This document shows positions 53,633-63,647 of a DNA stretch of 64,000 nucleotides, one piece after another. Numbering within the stretch: position 1 is the first letter of the stretch; every line of letters starts with the position of its first letter. The stretch lies in assembly GCA_026417375.1 (NCBI GenBank), contig JAOADJ010000008.1, positions 1-64,000 on the forward strand. Reading direction: 5' to 3'. The DNA comes from Melioribacteraceae bacterium (lineage in GTDB: Bacteria; Bacteroidota; Ignavibacteria; Ignavibacteriales; Melioribacteraceae). Below the pieces are notes generated by a model that was not told the origin of the DNA, did no database searches, and worked only from the letters and a program-made list of their open reading frames with translations. Both the position numbers and the translations under genes were made by a program.

Positions 53633-55842
53633 AATTAAAAGCTTTTCTATTTTTAAGTTTTTTATTTATTACAACAAACTATTCCAAAGAAAACATTTCG
53701 ATAATTCCGAAACCACTAAAGTTAGAAATTAGCTCCGGAGAATTTGTTTTTAACCAAAGCACAAAAATTTGGATTGACCCGGGCAAAGAAATGGAAACGC
53801 TTGGTAATTATTTTACAGATTTTATTAATCACAAAACTGGTTTAAAACTTTTGGCAACCTGGAAAATGACACAAGATATTCCCAAAAGTTTAGTTCGCAT
53901 AGAATTCAAAAATGATTTTAAAAATGATGAAGCTTACTCTTTATCAATAAAACCAAATGTTATAAAAATAAGTGCTAAAACTGGTGCGGGAATTTTTTAT
54001 GCTTTCCAAACATTGTTTCAATTATTCTCACCCAATGAAAGACAAAATAAAATTCAATGTTTAAATATTTATGACGAACCACGCTTTCAATGGAGAGGTG
54101 CACATCTTGATGTTTGCCGTCATTTTTTCCCGATTGAATTCGTAAAAAAATATATCGACATACTTTCAATGTATAAAATGAATAGATTTCATTGGCATTT
54201 GACTGAAGATCAGGGTTGGAGAATTGAAATAAAAAAATACCCAAAGCTTACAGAAATTGGTGCCTGGCGTAAAGATATAAATGGAAATTTATATGGTGGA
54301 TTTTATACTCAGGAACAAATTAAAGATGTAATTGAATACGCAAAGAAAAAATATATTACTATTATCCCCGAAATTGAAATGCCCGGACATTCTGTTGCCG
54401 CTCTTTCTGCTTATCCCGAACTATCTTGTTCAGGCGGACCTTTTGAAGTTGAAACTAATTGGGGAATTTTTAAAGATGTTTTTTGCGCCGGCAATGATAG
54501 TACATTTAATTTTCTTCAAAATATTTTAAGTGAAGTTATTGATTTGTTTCCAAGTGATATTATTCATATCGGTGGCGATGAAGTTCCAAAAGATAGATGG
54601 AAAGAATGTTTAAAATGTCAATTGAGAATGAAAACCGAAAACTTAAAAGATGAACATGAATTACAAAGTTACTTTATCCATAGAATAGAAAAATTTGTAA
54701 ACTCAAAAGGGAAAAAAATTATTGGCTGGGACGAAATTCTTGAAGGTGGTCTGGCACCAAACGCATTAGTTATGAGTTGGCGTGGCGTTTCCGGTGGAAT
54801 TGCTGCTGCAAAAGAAAAACATTATGTTGTTATGAGTCCCGGAACACATTGTTATTTTGACCATTATCAAGCTTTGCAAAATGAACCTAAAGCAATCGGC
54901 GGTTACACTTCCTTAGAAAAAGTTTATTCCTATGAACCAATTCCATCAGAATTAAATGATGATGAAGCAAAATACATTCTCGGCGCTCAGGCTAATCTTT
55001 GGACTGAATATATTGAAACTACTGACCATGTTGAATATATGTTACTGCCAAGATTAATTGCTTTGAGTGAAGTTGTTTGGTCAGATAAAAATTCTAAAAA
55101 CTTAGATGACTTTTTATCAAGAATCAAAAAACATTACGATCTGTTAATAAGCAAGAACATTAATTTCAGAATTCCGACACCACTTCAAGATGAAAATGAA
55201 ATTTTATTTTCGAATGAAACTAAAGTTGTTTTCAATAAACCAATTGAAAACTCAAAAATATTTTTTACAATTGACGGAACCGAACCGACAACAAATTCTA
55301 TAGTTTACAAAGAACCTCTGGTTATTGAAAATGATTTGTTAATCAAAGCAAAAACATTTTTACCAAATGGTAAATCAAGTTCTGTTTCAACAGTTCAATT
55401 TTCCAAAATTGATTCAACATTCAATGGCATCTTTTATAAATATTTTGAAGGAGTGTTTGATTCAATTCCGAATTTTTCAAATCTAAAACCAACGAGAGAA
55501 GGAAAAATTTATAAACTTAATCTAAGAGAACTAAAACCTGAAAAAGAAAGTTTTGCGGTTTCAATTTCTGGTTATATAAATATTGAAAAAGATGACAACT
55601 ATAAATTCTACCTTTCTAGTGATGATGGAAGTAAGCTTTTAATAAATAACAAAATATTAATTGATAATGATGGCTCTCACTCTTTAAGAGAAATGACTAA
55701 TTCAATCTTTTTAACAAAAGGAAAAGTTCCATTTGAAATTCAATACTTCAACAAATGGGGTTCAAGTAATCTTAAATTAGAGTTTGAAACTTCTGATTCG
55801 AAAAGAAAATCAATTTCTGCAAATATGCTTTTATCAAATTAA
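53629..55842 (+). CDS. GH20 beta-N-acetylhexosaminidase with PA14-like domain
   Basis: A 737-residue secreted exo-hexosaminidase that removes terminal beta-GlcNAc or GalNAc by substrate assistance. After a signal peptide (1-19) come the GH20b domain (about 22-150) and the TIM barrel (about 152-500), with FHWHLTEDQGWR and the catalytic pair Asp317-Glu318 in IGGDEVPK. A chitobiase-type Ig-like domain (about 525-585) and a PA14-like binding module (about 595-737, DDNYKFYLSSDDGSKLLINN) follow. Translation is coupled to the DUF1648 gene (ATGA). With GH125 and GH92-GH47 downstream it fits N-glycan trimming. Confidence 0.93.
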   Translation: MKLKAFLFLSFLFITTNYSKENISIIPKPLKLEISSGEFVFNQSTKIWIDPGKEMETLGNYFTDFINHKTGLKLLATWKMTQDIPKSLVRIEFKNDFKNDEAYSLSIKPNVIKISAKTGAGIFYAFQTLFQLFSPNERQNKIQCLNIYDEPRFQWRGAHLDVCRHFFPIEFVKKYIDILSMYKMNRFHWHLTEDQGWRIEIKKYPKLTEIGAWRKDINGNLYGGFYTQEQIKDVIEYAKKKYITIIPEIEMPGHSVAALSAYPELSCSGGPFEVETNWGIFKDVFCAGNDSTFNFLQNILSEVIDLFPSDIIHIGGDEVPKDRWKECLKCQLRMKTENLKDEHELQSYFIHRIEKFVNSKGKKIIGWDEILEGGLAPNALVMSWRGVSGGIAAAKEKHYVVMSPGTHCYFDHYQALQNEPKAIGGYTSLEKVYSYEPIPSELNDDEAKYILGAQANLWTEYIETTDHVEYMLLPRLIALSEVVWSDKNSKNLDDFLSRIKKHYDLLISKNINFRIPTPLQDENEILFSNETKVVFNKPIENSKIFFTIDGTEPTTNSIVYKEPLVIENDLLIKAKTFLPNGKSSSVSTVQFSKIDSTFNGIFYKYFEGVFDSIPNFSNLKPTREGKIYKLNLRELKPEKESFAVSISGYINIEKDDNYKFYLSSDDGSKLLINNKILIDNDGSHSLREMTNSIFLTKGKVPFEIQYFNKWGSSNLKLEFETSDSKRKSISANMLLSN

Positions 55843-55853
55843 AGATAAACATT

Positions 55854-57287
55854 ATGAAAAACAGAAGAGAATTTATTAAAACAAGTTCGCTTGCAATTGC
55901 CGGTATCAGTTTATCGAATTTAAATTTTACTACAAATTTTGTCTTCAAAGAGTTTGAATCAAAAAGACCAAAACTTGCTGAAAGAAAATTCATAAGCACA
56001 GCAGTAGAAAATGAAATTGAAAAAATGAAAAGTAAAATTGCCGATAAAGAACTAGGCTGGCTTTTCGAAAATTGTTTTCCAAATACATTAGATACAACTG
56101 TTACTTTTAAAGTTATTGATAATAAACCGGATACATTTGTAATTACAGGTGATATACATGCAATGTGGTTAAGAGATTCTACTGCTCAGGTTTGGCCTTA
56201 TCTGCAATTAGTTAATAAAGATGAAAAATTAAAACAATTGATTGCAGGAGTAATTAATAGACAAACAAAATGTATTTTAATTGATCCATATGCAAATGCA
56301 TTTAATGATGGACCCGGCGATTCACCATGGAAAAATGATATTACAGAAATGAAACCCGAACTTCATGAACGCAAATGGGAAATTGATTCATTATGTTATC
56401 CGATCAGATTAGCATATGGCTATTGGAAAACAACAAATGATAAATCAATCTTTTCGAAAGAATGGATTGATGCAATGAACCTTGTTTATAAAACATTTCG
56501 CGAGCAACAAAGAAAAGATGGAACTTCACCCTATAAATTTATGAGAACAACTTCCTGGGCAACTGATGGTGTTGTTCTTGGTGGTTATGGAAATCCCATA
56601 AATCCTGTTGGATTAATTGTTTCTATTTTTAGACCGAGTGATGATGCTACAATTTTTCCATTTTTAATTCCTTCAAATTATTTTGCATTGGTATCAATGC
56701 GTCAATTAACCGAAATTTTTAATACTGCACTGAACGATAACGAAACTGCTATGAATTGGCTTTTATTTGGAGATGAACTTGAAGAAGCGTTAAACATTTA
56801 TGCAGTACACGATCACTTAAATTTTGGAAATATATTTGCTTATGAAGTTGATGGTTTCGGAAACAAATTATTTATGGATGATGCCAATATTCCAAGTTTA
56901 CTTTCACTTCCATATCTAAAGGCTGTTAATCAAAATGAAGAAGTTTATCAAAACACAAGAAAATTTTTATTTAGTAAAAACAATCCATATTATTTTGAAG
57001 GGAAAGCAGGAAAAGGTATTGGTGGTCCTCACGCAGGTTTAAATATGATTTGGCATTTATCAATTATAATGCGTGGATTAACAAGTAATAATAAAAATGA
57101 AATTCGTGAGTGTATAAAAACTTTAAAATATACACACGCAAATAGTGGTTTTATGCACGAATCATTTCATAAAGATGATGCTTCGAAATTTACACGTAAA
57201 TGGTTTGCATGGGCTAACACTTTGTTTGGTGAATTTATATTAAAGGTAAATGATTTGTACCCCGAGTTATTAAAAGAAATATATTAA
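55854..57287 (+). CDS. GH125 exo-alpha-1,6-mannosidase
   Basis: A 477-residue enzyme with a Tat-like signal (NRREFIKTSSLAIAGISL). The GH125 barrel contains FVITGDIHAMWLRDSTAQVWPY near residue 100 (given in part), MRTTSWATDGVVLGGYGNPINP near 230 and GIGGPHAGLNMIWHLSIIMR near 387, all typical of the family. It removes alpha-1,6-linked mannose without a metal. The start is 11 bases after the GH20 stop. In the operon it complements the alpha-1,2-specific GH92-GH47 protein, so the branches of high-mannose glycans could be removed in sequence. Specificity is from family knowledge. Confidence 0.93.
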   Translation: MKNRREFIKTSSLAIAGISLSNLNFTTNFVFKEFESKRPKLAERKFISTAVENEIEKMKSKIADKELGWLFENCFPNTLDTTVTFKVIDNKPDTFVITGDIHAMWLRDSTAQVWPYLQLVNKDEKLKQLIAGVINRQTKCILIDPYANAFNDGPGDSPWKNDITEMKPELHERKWEIDSLCYPIRLAYGYWKTTNDKSIFSKEWIDAMNLVYKTFREQQRKDGTSPYKFMRTTSWATDGVVLGGYGNPINPVGLIVSIFRPSDDATIFPFLIPSNYFALVSMRQLTEIFNTALNDNETAMNWLLFGDELEEALNIYAVHDHLNFGNIFAYEVDGFGNKLFMDDANIPSLLSLPYLKAVNQNEEVYQNTRKFLFSKNNPYYFEGKAGKGIGGPHAGLNMIWHLSIIMRGLTSNNKNEIRECIKTLKYTHANSGFMHESFHKDDASKFTRKWFAWANTLFGEFILKVNDLYPELLKEIY

Positions 57288-57342
57288 ACTTCACACACCA
57301 AAAGTATTTTACTTAATTATTAATTTTAAATTCAGGTGAAAT

Positions 57343-60300
57343 ATGAGAGCAAAAATTTTAATTCTACTTTTTATTTCAACTTCATTTCTTAATTCACAAA
57401 ATTTTGTAAAGTATGTAAATCCATTTATGGGAACGAACGGGCATGGTCATGTTTATCCTGGTGCAACTGTACCATTTGGAATGGTTCAACTTAGTCCCGA
57501 TAATGGAAGAGGTGGTTGGGATTGGTGCTCGGGTTATAATTATTCCGATAGCTTAATTGCTGGTTTTAGCCATACTCATTTGAGTGGCACTGGTATTGGT
57601 GATTTGTGTGATATTAGTTTTATGCCTTTTGTATCAAAAATTTATTTAACTGAAAATGAATTAGTTAAAAAAAATTTTCAAACTAAATTCAATCATAAAA
57701 ATGAAAAAGCTTCACCTGGGTTTTACTCTGTTCAACTTGATAATAAAATTAAAGTTGAATTAACTGCTTCATTAAGAACAGGATTACAACAATATGTTTT
57801 TCCAAAAGGGGAAAATAATTACGTTAAAATTGATCTTGGTTTTGCAATTAATTGGGATACACCTGTTGAAACTTATATTAAAGTTATCGACTCAAGAAAA
57901 ATTGTTGGGTATCGTTTATCAAAAGGTTGGGCAGAAGATCAAAGAGTTTATTTTGTAACAGAATTTTCTAAACCATTTTCAAAATATTTAATTGCAAATG
58001 ACACAACAGCTTTTCTAACTCTTTCAGAATTAAAATCCAAAAAAGCAAAAATCATTTTAAAATTTGATGATAATGATCTGTTAATTAAAACATCAATATC
58101 ATCTGTAAGCATTGAAAATGCTGAAAAGAATTTACTGGCAGATAAAGTTGAATGGGATTTCAAAAAAACAAAACTTGAAGCTGAAAAACTTTGGAATAAA
58201 GAATTGAGCAAAATAGTTGTTAAAAGCAAAGACAAAAAATTATTAACAACTTTTTACACATCACTTTATCGTACAATGCTTGCACCAATAATTTTTAATG
58301 ATGCAAATGGCGAATACAAAGGAGCCGATGGAAAAATTCATAAAGCAGAAAATTATAATCGCTATTCAATTTTTTCTTTGTGGGATACTTTTCGGGCTGA
58401 ACATCCACTTTTTACAATATTCCAATCTGAGAGAGTTAATGATTTAATAAATTCTATGCTGGCACATTACAGAGAATATGGGTTGCTACCTGTTTGGGAA
58501 TTACTTGGAAACGAAACAAATTGTATGATTGGCTATCATGCAATCCCGGTTATAGCAGATGCAATTCTAAAAGGTTACAATGGTTTTGACCATCGCGAAG
58601 CCTACACAGCAATGAAACTTTCAGCAATGCAAGATCAATTTGGTTTAAAGTTTTATCGCGAGTTTGGTTACATTCCTGCTGATTCAATTAATGAATCTGT
58701 TTCACGCACACTTGAATATGCTTACGATGATTGGTGCATTGCACAAGTTGCCAAAAAGCTTGGTGAAGAAGAAGATTACAAATATTTCTTAACTCGTTCT
58801 GAATATTATAAAAACTTATTTGATCCTGTCACAAAATTTATGCGTGGTAAATTTGCTGATGGTAAATGGAGAACTCCTTTTAATCCTAAAGTTTCAGATC
58901 ATCATACACATGATTTTACAGAAGCAAATTCATGGCAGTATTCTTTTTTTGTTCCTCATGATATTCAAGGGTTAATTAATCTTTATGGTGGTAAAGAAAT
59001 TTTCGAAAGGAAAGTAGATTCACTTTTTACAATTGATTCGATTGTTGAAGGAGAAAAAGTAAGTCCGGATATTAGTGGAATGGTAGGACAATATGCCCAT
59101 GGAAATGAACCGAGCCATCATGCTGCATATCTTTTTAATTTTGTTGGTCAGGCATGGAAAACTCAAAAATATGTTAATCATATTTTAAGAACTTTGTATA
59201 ACTCAACTCCCGATGGTTTATGTGGCAACGAAGATTGTGGTCAAATGTCTGCCTGGTATGTTTTAAGTTCATTAGGAATTTATTCATTTAATCCGGCAGA
59301 CCAAAAATATGTAATTGGTTCACCATTATTTGATGAAGCAATTATTAATTTATCAAATGGGAAAAGTTTTAAAATTTCAGCTTCAAATGTGTCGCAAAAA
59401 AATATTTATATAAAATCAGCAAAACTTAATGGCAAATTATTATCACGAAGTTTTATAACTCATGATGAAATTTTAAACGGTGGAAATTTAGTTTTTCAAA
59501 TGAGTTCAAAACCAAACACAAAACTTTGGAGCGATATAAATTCATATCCACAATCTGAAACAAAAATTATTGAAACGGACAGGATTAACAAGAATGAATA
59601 TGCAGAGAAAGTTAAACAAGATTTTCTTCACGCATGGAACGCATATAAAAGATATGCCTGGGGATATGATGAACTAAAACCACTAACAAAAACTTCTCGT
59701 AATTGGTATGAAGAAACTTTATTAATGACTCCGGTTGATGCATTTTCAACAATGAAATTAATGAAGCTCGAAAATGAAGCTAATGAAACAAAAAAATTAA
59801 TTTTTGACAAACTAACTTTCGATAAAAATTTTTTTGTAAGCAATTTTGAAATCACTATTCGTTTGCTTGGTGGATTAATTTCTGCTTTTCAGCTTGATGG
59901 TGATATTCAATTTTTAAAATTAGCCGAAGATTTGGGGAACAGATTATTGCCTGTTTTCAACTCACAAACAGGAATGCCATATCAACAAATAAATTTAAAA
60001 ACAGGAGAGAAAAAAGGAAGAATAAGTAACCCGGCAGAAATTGGAACATTAATGATTGAGTTCGGAACATTGAGTAAATTAACAGGTAATCCAATTTTTT
60101 ATGAAAAAGCAAAAAAAGCTTTTGTTGAATGCTATAACCGTCGTTCTTCAATTGGTTTAGTTGGAACAACAATAGATGTTGAAACGGGTGAATGGAAAAA
60201 TAAAGAAAGTCATATTAGCGGAATGATTGATAGTTATTATGAGTATATGATAAAATCATATTTACTTTTCAAAGATGATGATTTTAAAAAGATGTATGAA

Positions 60301-60861
60301 TCAAGTATAACTTCAGTTAATAAATATTTATATGATGAAGTTGAAACAGGTGCATGGTATGGAAGGGCTGATATGAATAACGGTCTTATTACAAGAAAAT
60401 TATTTGGTGCTTTAGATGCTTTTATTCCTGCTGTTCTTGTTCTTGGTGGTGATATTGCCCGTGCTGAAAAAATTCAAAACAGTTGTTACAAAATGTGGAA
60501 TCAATTTGGAATTGAGCCGGAAGAATTTAATTATAACACTTTTGAAATAACTCATAAAAGTTATGTATTACGACCCGAAATAATTGAATCAGCATTCTAT
60601 TTATACCGTTCAACTAAAGATCAAAAATATTTAGAAATGGGTATAACATTTTTTGAAAGCCTTCGGAAATATTGTAAAGTTGATGAAGGATATGCATCAT
60701 TAAAAAATGTTATGAGTAAAGAGAAATTAGATAAAATGGAAAGTTTTCTTTTTGCTGAAACATTTAAGTATTTGTATTTACTTTTTGCACCAGAAGAAAC
60801 TCTAGATTTATCTAAATATGTTTTTAATACAGAAGCTCATCCGATCAAAATTGTAAATTAA
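57343..60861 (+). CDS. GH92-GH47 fusion, two alpha-mannosidases in one chain
   Basis: A 1172-residue secreted protein with a signal peptide (1-18). Residues about 20-745 are a GH92 alpha-mannosidase: VNPFMGTNGHGHVYPGATVP, FSHTHLSGTG, GNEPSHHAAYLF near 587 and GNEDCGQMSAWYV near 628 are family hallmarks. Residues about 758-1172 are a GH47 class I alpha-1,2-mannosidase: FLHAWNAYKRYAWGYDELKP, EIGTLMIEFGTLSKLTG, DSYYEYMIKSY near 963, LRPEIIESAFYLYR near 1077 and the Ca-binding NTEAHP near 1162. Both catalytic units look complete and both families are Ca-dependent and inverting. AGGTG precedes the ATG. The fusion should remove terminal alpha-1,2-mannose; the reason for pairing two families is unknown. 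Confidence 0.92.
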   Translation: MRAKILILLFISTSFLNSQNFVKYVNPFMGTNGHGHVYPGATVPFGMVQLSPDNGRGGWDWCSGYNYSDSLIAGFSHTHLSGTGIGDLCDISFMPFVSKIYLTENELVKKNFQTKFNHKNEKASPGFYSVQLDNKIKVELTASLRTGLQQYVFPKGENNYVKIDLGFAINWDTPVETYIKVIDSRKIVGYRLSKGWAEDQRVYFVTEFSKPFSKYLIANDTTAFLTLSELKSKKAKIILKFDDNDLLIKTSISSVSIENAEKNLLADKVEWDFKKTKLEAEKLWNKELSKIVVKSKDKKLLTTFYTSLYRTMLAPIIFNDANGEYKGADGKIHKAENYNRYSIFSLWDTFRAEHPLFTIFQSERVNDLINSMLAHYREYGLLPVWELLGNETNCMIGYHAIPVIADAILKGYNGFDHREAYTAMKLSAMQDQFGLKFYREFGYIPADSINESVSRTLEYAYDDWCIAQVAKKLGEEEDYKYFLTRSEYYKNLFDPVTKFMRGKFADGKWRTPFNPKVSDHHTHDFTEANSWQYSFFVPHDIQGLINLYGGKEIFERKVDSLFTIDSIVEGEKVSPDISGMVGQYAHGNEPSHHAAYLFNFVGQAWKTQKYVNHILRTLYNSTPDGLCGNEDCGQMSAWYVLSSLGIYSFNPADQKYVIGSPLFDEAIINLSNGKSFKISASNVSQKNIYIKSAKLNGKLLSRSFITHDEILNGGNLVFQMSSKPNTKLWSDINSYPQSETKIIETDRINKNEYAEKVKQDFLHAWNAYKRYAWGYDELKPLTKTSRNWYEETLLMTPVDAFSTMKLMKLENEANETKKLIFDKLTFDKNFFVSNFEITIRLLGGLISAFQLDGDIQFLKLAEDLGNRLLPVFNSQTGMPYQQINLKTGEKKGRISNPAEIGTLMIEFGTLSKLTGNPIFYEKAKKAFVECYNRRSSIGLVGTTIDVETGEWKNKESHISGMIDSYYEYMIKSYLLFKDDDFKKMYESSITSVNKYLYDEVETGAWYGRADMNNGLITRKLFGALDAFIPAVLVLGGDIARAEKIQNSCYKMWNQFGIEPEEFNYNTFEITHKSYVLRPEIIESAFYLYRSTKDQKYLEMGITFFESLRKYCKVDEGYASLKNVMSKEKLDKMESFLFAETFKYLYLLFAPEETLDLSKYVFNTEAHPIKIVN

Positions 60862-60870
60862 TTGAGTAAA

Positions 60871-60950
60871 ATCCCAACATATTATGAAGTTGTTAAAAAT
60901 ATTTTTTTGACATGATGAAAAATTAATTTTTAATGTGTTGGGATCTTTTA
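60871..60950. terminator. Long-stem terminator between convergent genes
   Basis: A 13-bp stem (60871-60883 with 60932-60944, one T-G pair), ATCCCAACA against TGTTGGGAT, is followed by CTTTTA on the plus strand. The loop is long (48 bases) and AT-rich, so the fold is less efficient than the other terminators. It lies 10 bases after the GH92-GH47 stop. Confidence 0.6.
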
Positions 60951-60972
60951 TAAAATAAATCGCATATAATTA

Positions 60973-61905
60973 TTAAATCTTACCGGACAAAATAAAATTC
61001 ATTTTATCTTTCATTCCTTCAATACCTTGTAAACCACCTGTGTGAATACAAACAATTGTTTTATTTTTTTCAAAATAATTTTTTCTTGCTAAATCATAAA
61101 CAGCATATAACATTTTGCCGGTATAAATCGGATCTAATTTAACTTCATTTAATTCTTCAATTTGATTTATGAATATTAATAATTCACGATTGATTTTTGC
61201 ATAACCACCGAAGTGATAATTATGAACTATAGACCAATTATTAAATTTTTGTTTAGATGTTTTAGAAGTAAAAAATTCTACATTTTTATTAAGAAATTCT
61301 GCACCTTTTAAAACTGCAACACCCAAAACTTTTTTGTAATTATTTAATCCAACTATTAATCCTGACAAAGTACCGGCTGTACCAGATGCAGTAATAACAT
61401 AATCATAATCAATTTCAATTAATGAAGGAATTTCTGAAGCACCTTTTATTGCAAGTTGATTTGAACCTCCTTCAGGAACAATAAACACATCTCCAAATTT
61501 TTTCTTTATCCAAGCATAAAATTCTTCACTGTTTTTTTTTCTATAATCACTTCTTGAAACGTAAAAAAGTTTCATTCCGTTTTTTGAAGCAAATGATAAT
61601 GTTGGATTTAAAGGCAGATGTTCTTCTCCTCGTATTATTCCTATAGTTTCAAATCCAAAAATTTTACCGGCTGCAGCAGTTGCATGAATATGATTAGAAT
61701 ATGCGCCACCAAAAGTCAATATGGTGTTAAAATTATTTTCTTTTGCATATTGAAGATTATACTTCAGCTTGAAATATTTATTTCCATTTATGAATGGATG
61801 AATTAAATCAAACCTTTTTACAAAAACATCAACATTTATTTTTTCCGGAAAAATTATTTTTTGTAATACTGCTTTAGATAAATCTATTTCTTTTTCTGAA
61901 TTCAC
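60973..61905 (-). CDS. D-cysteine desulfhydrase / ACC deaminase-like PLP enzyme
   Basis: A 310-residue cytoplasmic fold-type II PLP enzyme. GNKYFKLKYN holds the Schiff-base Lys43. LTFGGAYSNHIHATAAAG (about 64-81) is the phosphate-binding and substrate loop, EGGSNQLAIKG lies near 145, and TASGTAGTLSGLI near 171 is a second phosphate site. IHTGGLQG near the end is typical of ACC deaminase/D-cysteine desulfhydrases. The sequence alone does not separate the two; D-cysteine desulfhydrase is the commoner function. The start is GTG, with a 4-base GTGA overlap with the amidohydrolase stop, so they are translationally coupled. Confidence 0.82.
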   Translation of the reverse strand: MNSEKEIDLSKAVLQKIIFPEKINVDVFVKRFDLIHPFINGNKYFKLKYNLQYAKENNFNTILTFGGAYSNHIHATAAAGKIFGFETIGIIRGEEHLPLNPTLSFASKNGMKLFYVSRSDYRKKNSEEFYAWIKKKFGDVFIVPEGGSNQLAIKGASEIPSLIEIDYDYVITASGTAGTLSGLIVGLNNYKKVLGVAVLKGAEFLNKNVEFFTSKTSKQKFNNWSIVHNYHFGGYAKINRELLIFINQIEELNEVKLDPIYTGKMLYAVYDLARKNYFEKNKTIVCIHTGGLQGIEGMKDKMNFILSGKI

Positions 61906-63617
61906 TTGGACCCGTAAACTATTTTACCATTCAGAATTGTATAAAGCACTTTTGTTTCCGGAATTTTTTCTTCATCACAAGTCAATATGTTGTTTGATAA
62001 TACAACTATATCAGCAAGTTTATCTTTTTTAATAGTTCCTTTTATTTTTTCTTCAAATGAAACATAAGCACCATTTAAAGTATACGATTTCAATGCTTCA
62101 ATTCTTGTCATTTTTTGTTCAGGGAAAAATGATTTTCCTTCTTTATTTTTTCTTGTAACTGCAGAATAAAAACTTTCAATTGGATTAATATCTTCAACCG
62201 GTGCATCTGTGCCGTTTGATATTATAGCACCACTATCAATTAATTTTCTCCAAACATATGCACCTTCTTCAGCTCTTTCATTTCCTAATCTTATCGGAAC
62301 AAAGTTCATGTCGCTTGTACAATGAACCGATTGCATTGCAGCTATAACTCCAAGTTTTGAAAATCGTGGTATATCATCTTTTGATAAATGTTGTGCATGT
62401 TCAATACACCAACGTAAATCTTTTTTATCAGGATATTTTTTAAATATACTTTCATAAAGATTCAGAACTTCTCTGTTTCCTCTATCACCAATAGCATGAA
62501 TTCTCATTTGAAAATCATTTTGAATTGCAAGCTCCGAAATATTTTTCAACTGATTAATTGGTGTTACATTCGATCCTGTTGAATTTGGCAAATCATTATA
62601 TGGTTTTAATAACCAAGCACCTCGTGAACCTAAAGCTCCATCAATATATTGTTTTATAGAACGAACTGTTAAAAAATTATTTCCATACCCAATAAGTTTA
62701 TAATTAGATAAATTCTTTTTTAAATTTTCATATGAATCGCCAATCATTACATTTAATCTAACTGGCAATAAATTTTCATCTGTAATTTTTTTTAATGCAT
62801 CAATTTCATTAAAAGTTAATCCGGCATCCGAACATGAAGTAATTCCTTTTCTTAAACATTCTTCACCAGCAAGTTTAATAATCTTTTTTAGGTGTTCTAG
62901 TTTTTCTTCCTCGGTTCTTTTTGACAAATAATCATCATAAAATTTTCTTATTAAGTTTTCTGCATTTTCTTCAAATACACCAATCGGGTTTCCATCTTTA
63001 TCTTTAACAATTGTTCCTCCTTCAGGATTTTTAGTTTGTTTAGTTATACCGGCAAGTTTCATTGCATATTCATTTACAAAAATAGCATGACCACTTGCAT
63101 GAGAAAGCATAACCGGATTGTTGGGAGAAACTTTACTTAGTTCATTATGAATTGGATATCCATTTACACTTGGATTTGGTGCGGGTGAAAATTTTTCCTG
63201 ATGCCAACCACGACCAATTATCCATTCGCCTGGTTTTGAATTTTTTACAGCATTATCAACTATTGAAATTACTTCGTTCCAGTTTTTTGCATTTCTTAAA
63301 TCGAGATTTAAGAGAGATTCACCTAAACCTAAAAAATGTGCATGACTATCGTTAAAGCCGGGCATTACAAATTTTTCATTTAAATCAATAATATTTGTTG
63401 TTGAACTTATAAATTTTCCGACATCCTGATTTGAACCAACGAATATTATTTTTCCATCTTTTATTGCCAAAGCTTGTGCCGTTGGAATTGAATCTTCAAG
63501 GGTAATAATCGTTCCGTTTCTTAAAACAATATCTGCTTTATGTTCCATTTGTATTTTCCCACAACTTATTAATAAAAAAGAAAACAGAACAAAAAGTAAA
63601 ATAATTTTTACTTTCAT
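61902..63617 (-). CDS. YtcJ-like amidohydrolase lipoprotein
   Basis: A 571-residue metal-dependent amidohydrolase (family 3, YtcJ type) with lipobox FLLISC (Cys19), so it is likely membrane-attached. Metal ligands are visible: HAH in MPGFNDSHAHFLG near residue 91, IHAIGDRG near 373, WCIEHAQHL near 405 and GTDAPVEDINP near 467. Such proteins hydrolyse amide or related bonds of small substrates, often undefined. GAGGC precedes the ATG. The PLP enzyme gene overlaps its end, suggesting a shared step in amino-acid or thiol turnover, which is speculative. Confidence 0.85.
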   Translation of the reverse strand: MKVKIILLFVLFSFLLISCGKIQMEHKADIVLRNGTIITLEDSIPTAQALAIKDGKIIFVGSNQDVGKFISSTTNIIDLNEKFVMPGFNDSHAHFLGLGESLLNLDLRNAKNWNEVISIVDNAVKNSKPGEWIIGRGWHQEKFSPAPNPSVNGYPIHNELSKVSPNNPVMLSHASGHAIFVNEYAMKLAGITKQTKNPEGGTIVKDKDGNPIGVFEENAENLIRKFYDDYLSKRTEEEKLEHLKKIIKLAGEECLRKGITSCSDAGLTFNEIDALKKITDENLLPVRLNVMIGDSYENLKKNLSNYKLIGYGNNFLTVRSIKQYIDGALGSRGAWLLKPYNDLPNSTGSNVTPINQLKNISELAIQNDFQMRIHAIGDRGNREVLNLYESIFKKYPDKKDLRWCIEHAQHLSKDDIPRFSKLGVIAAMQSVHCTSDMNFVPIRLGNERAEEGAYVWRKLIDSGAIISNGTDAPVEDINPIESFYSAVTRKNKEGKSFFPEQKMTRIEALKSYTLNGAYVSFEEKIKGTIKKDKLADIVVLSNNILTCDEEKIPETKVLYTILNGKIVYGSK

Positions 63618-63647
63618 AATTGCCTCAATTAAAATTTATGATTGTTT

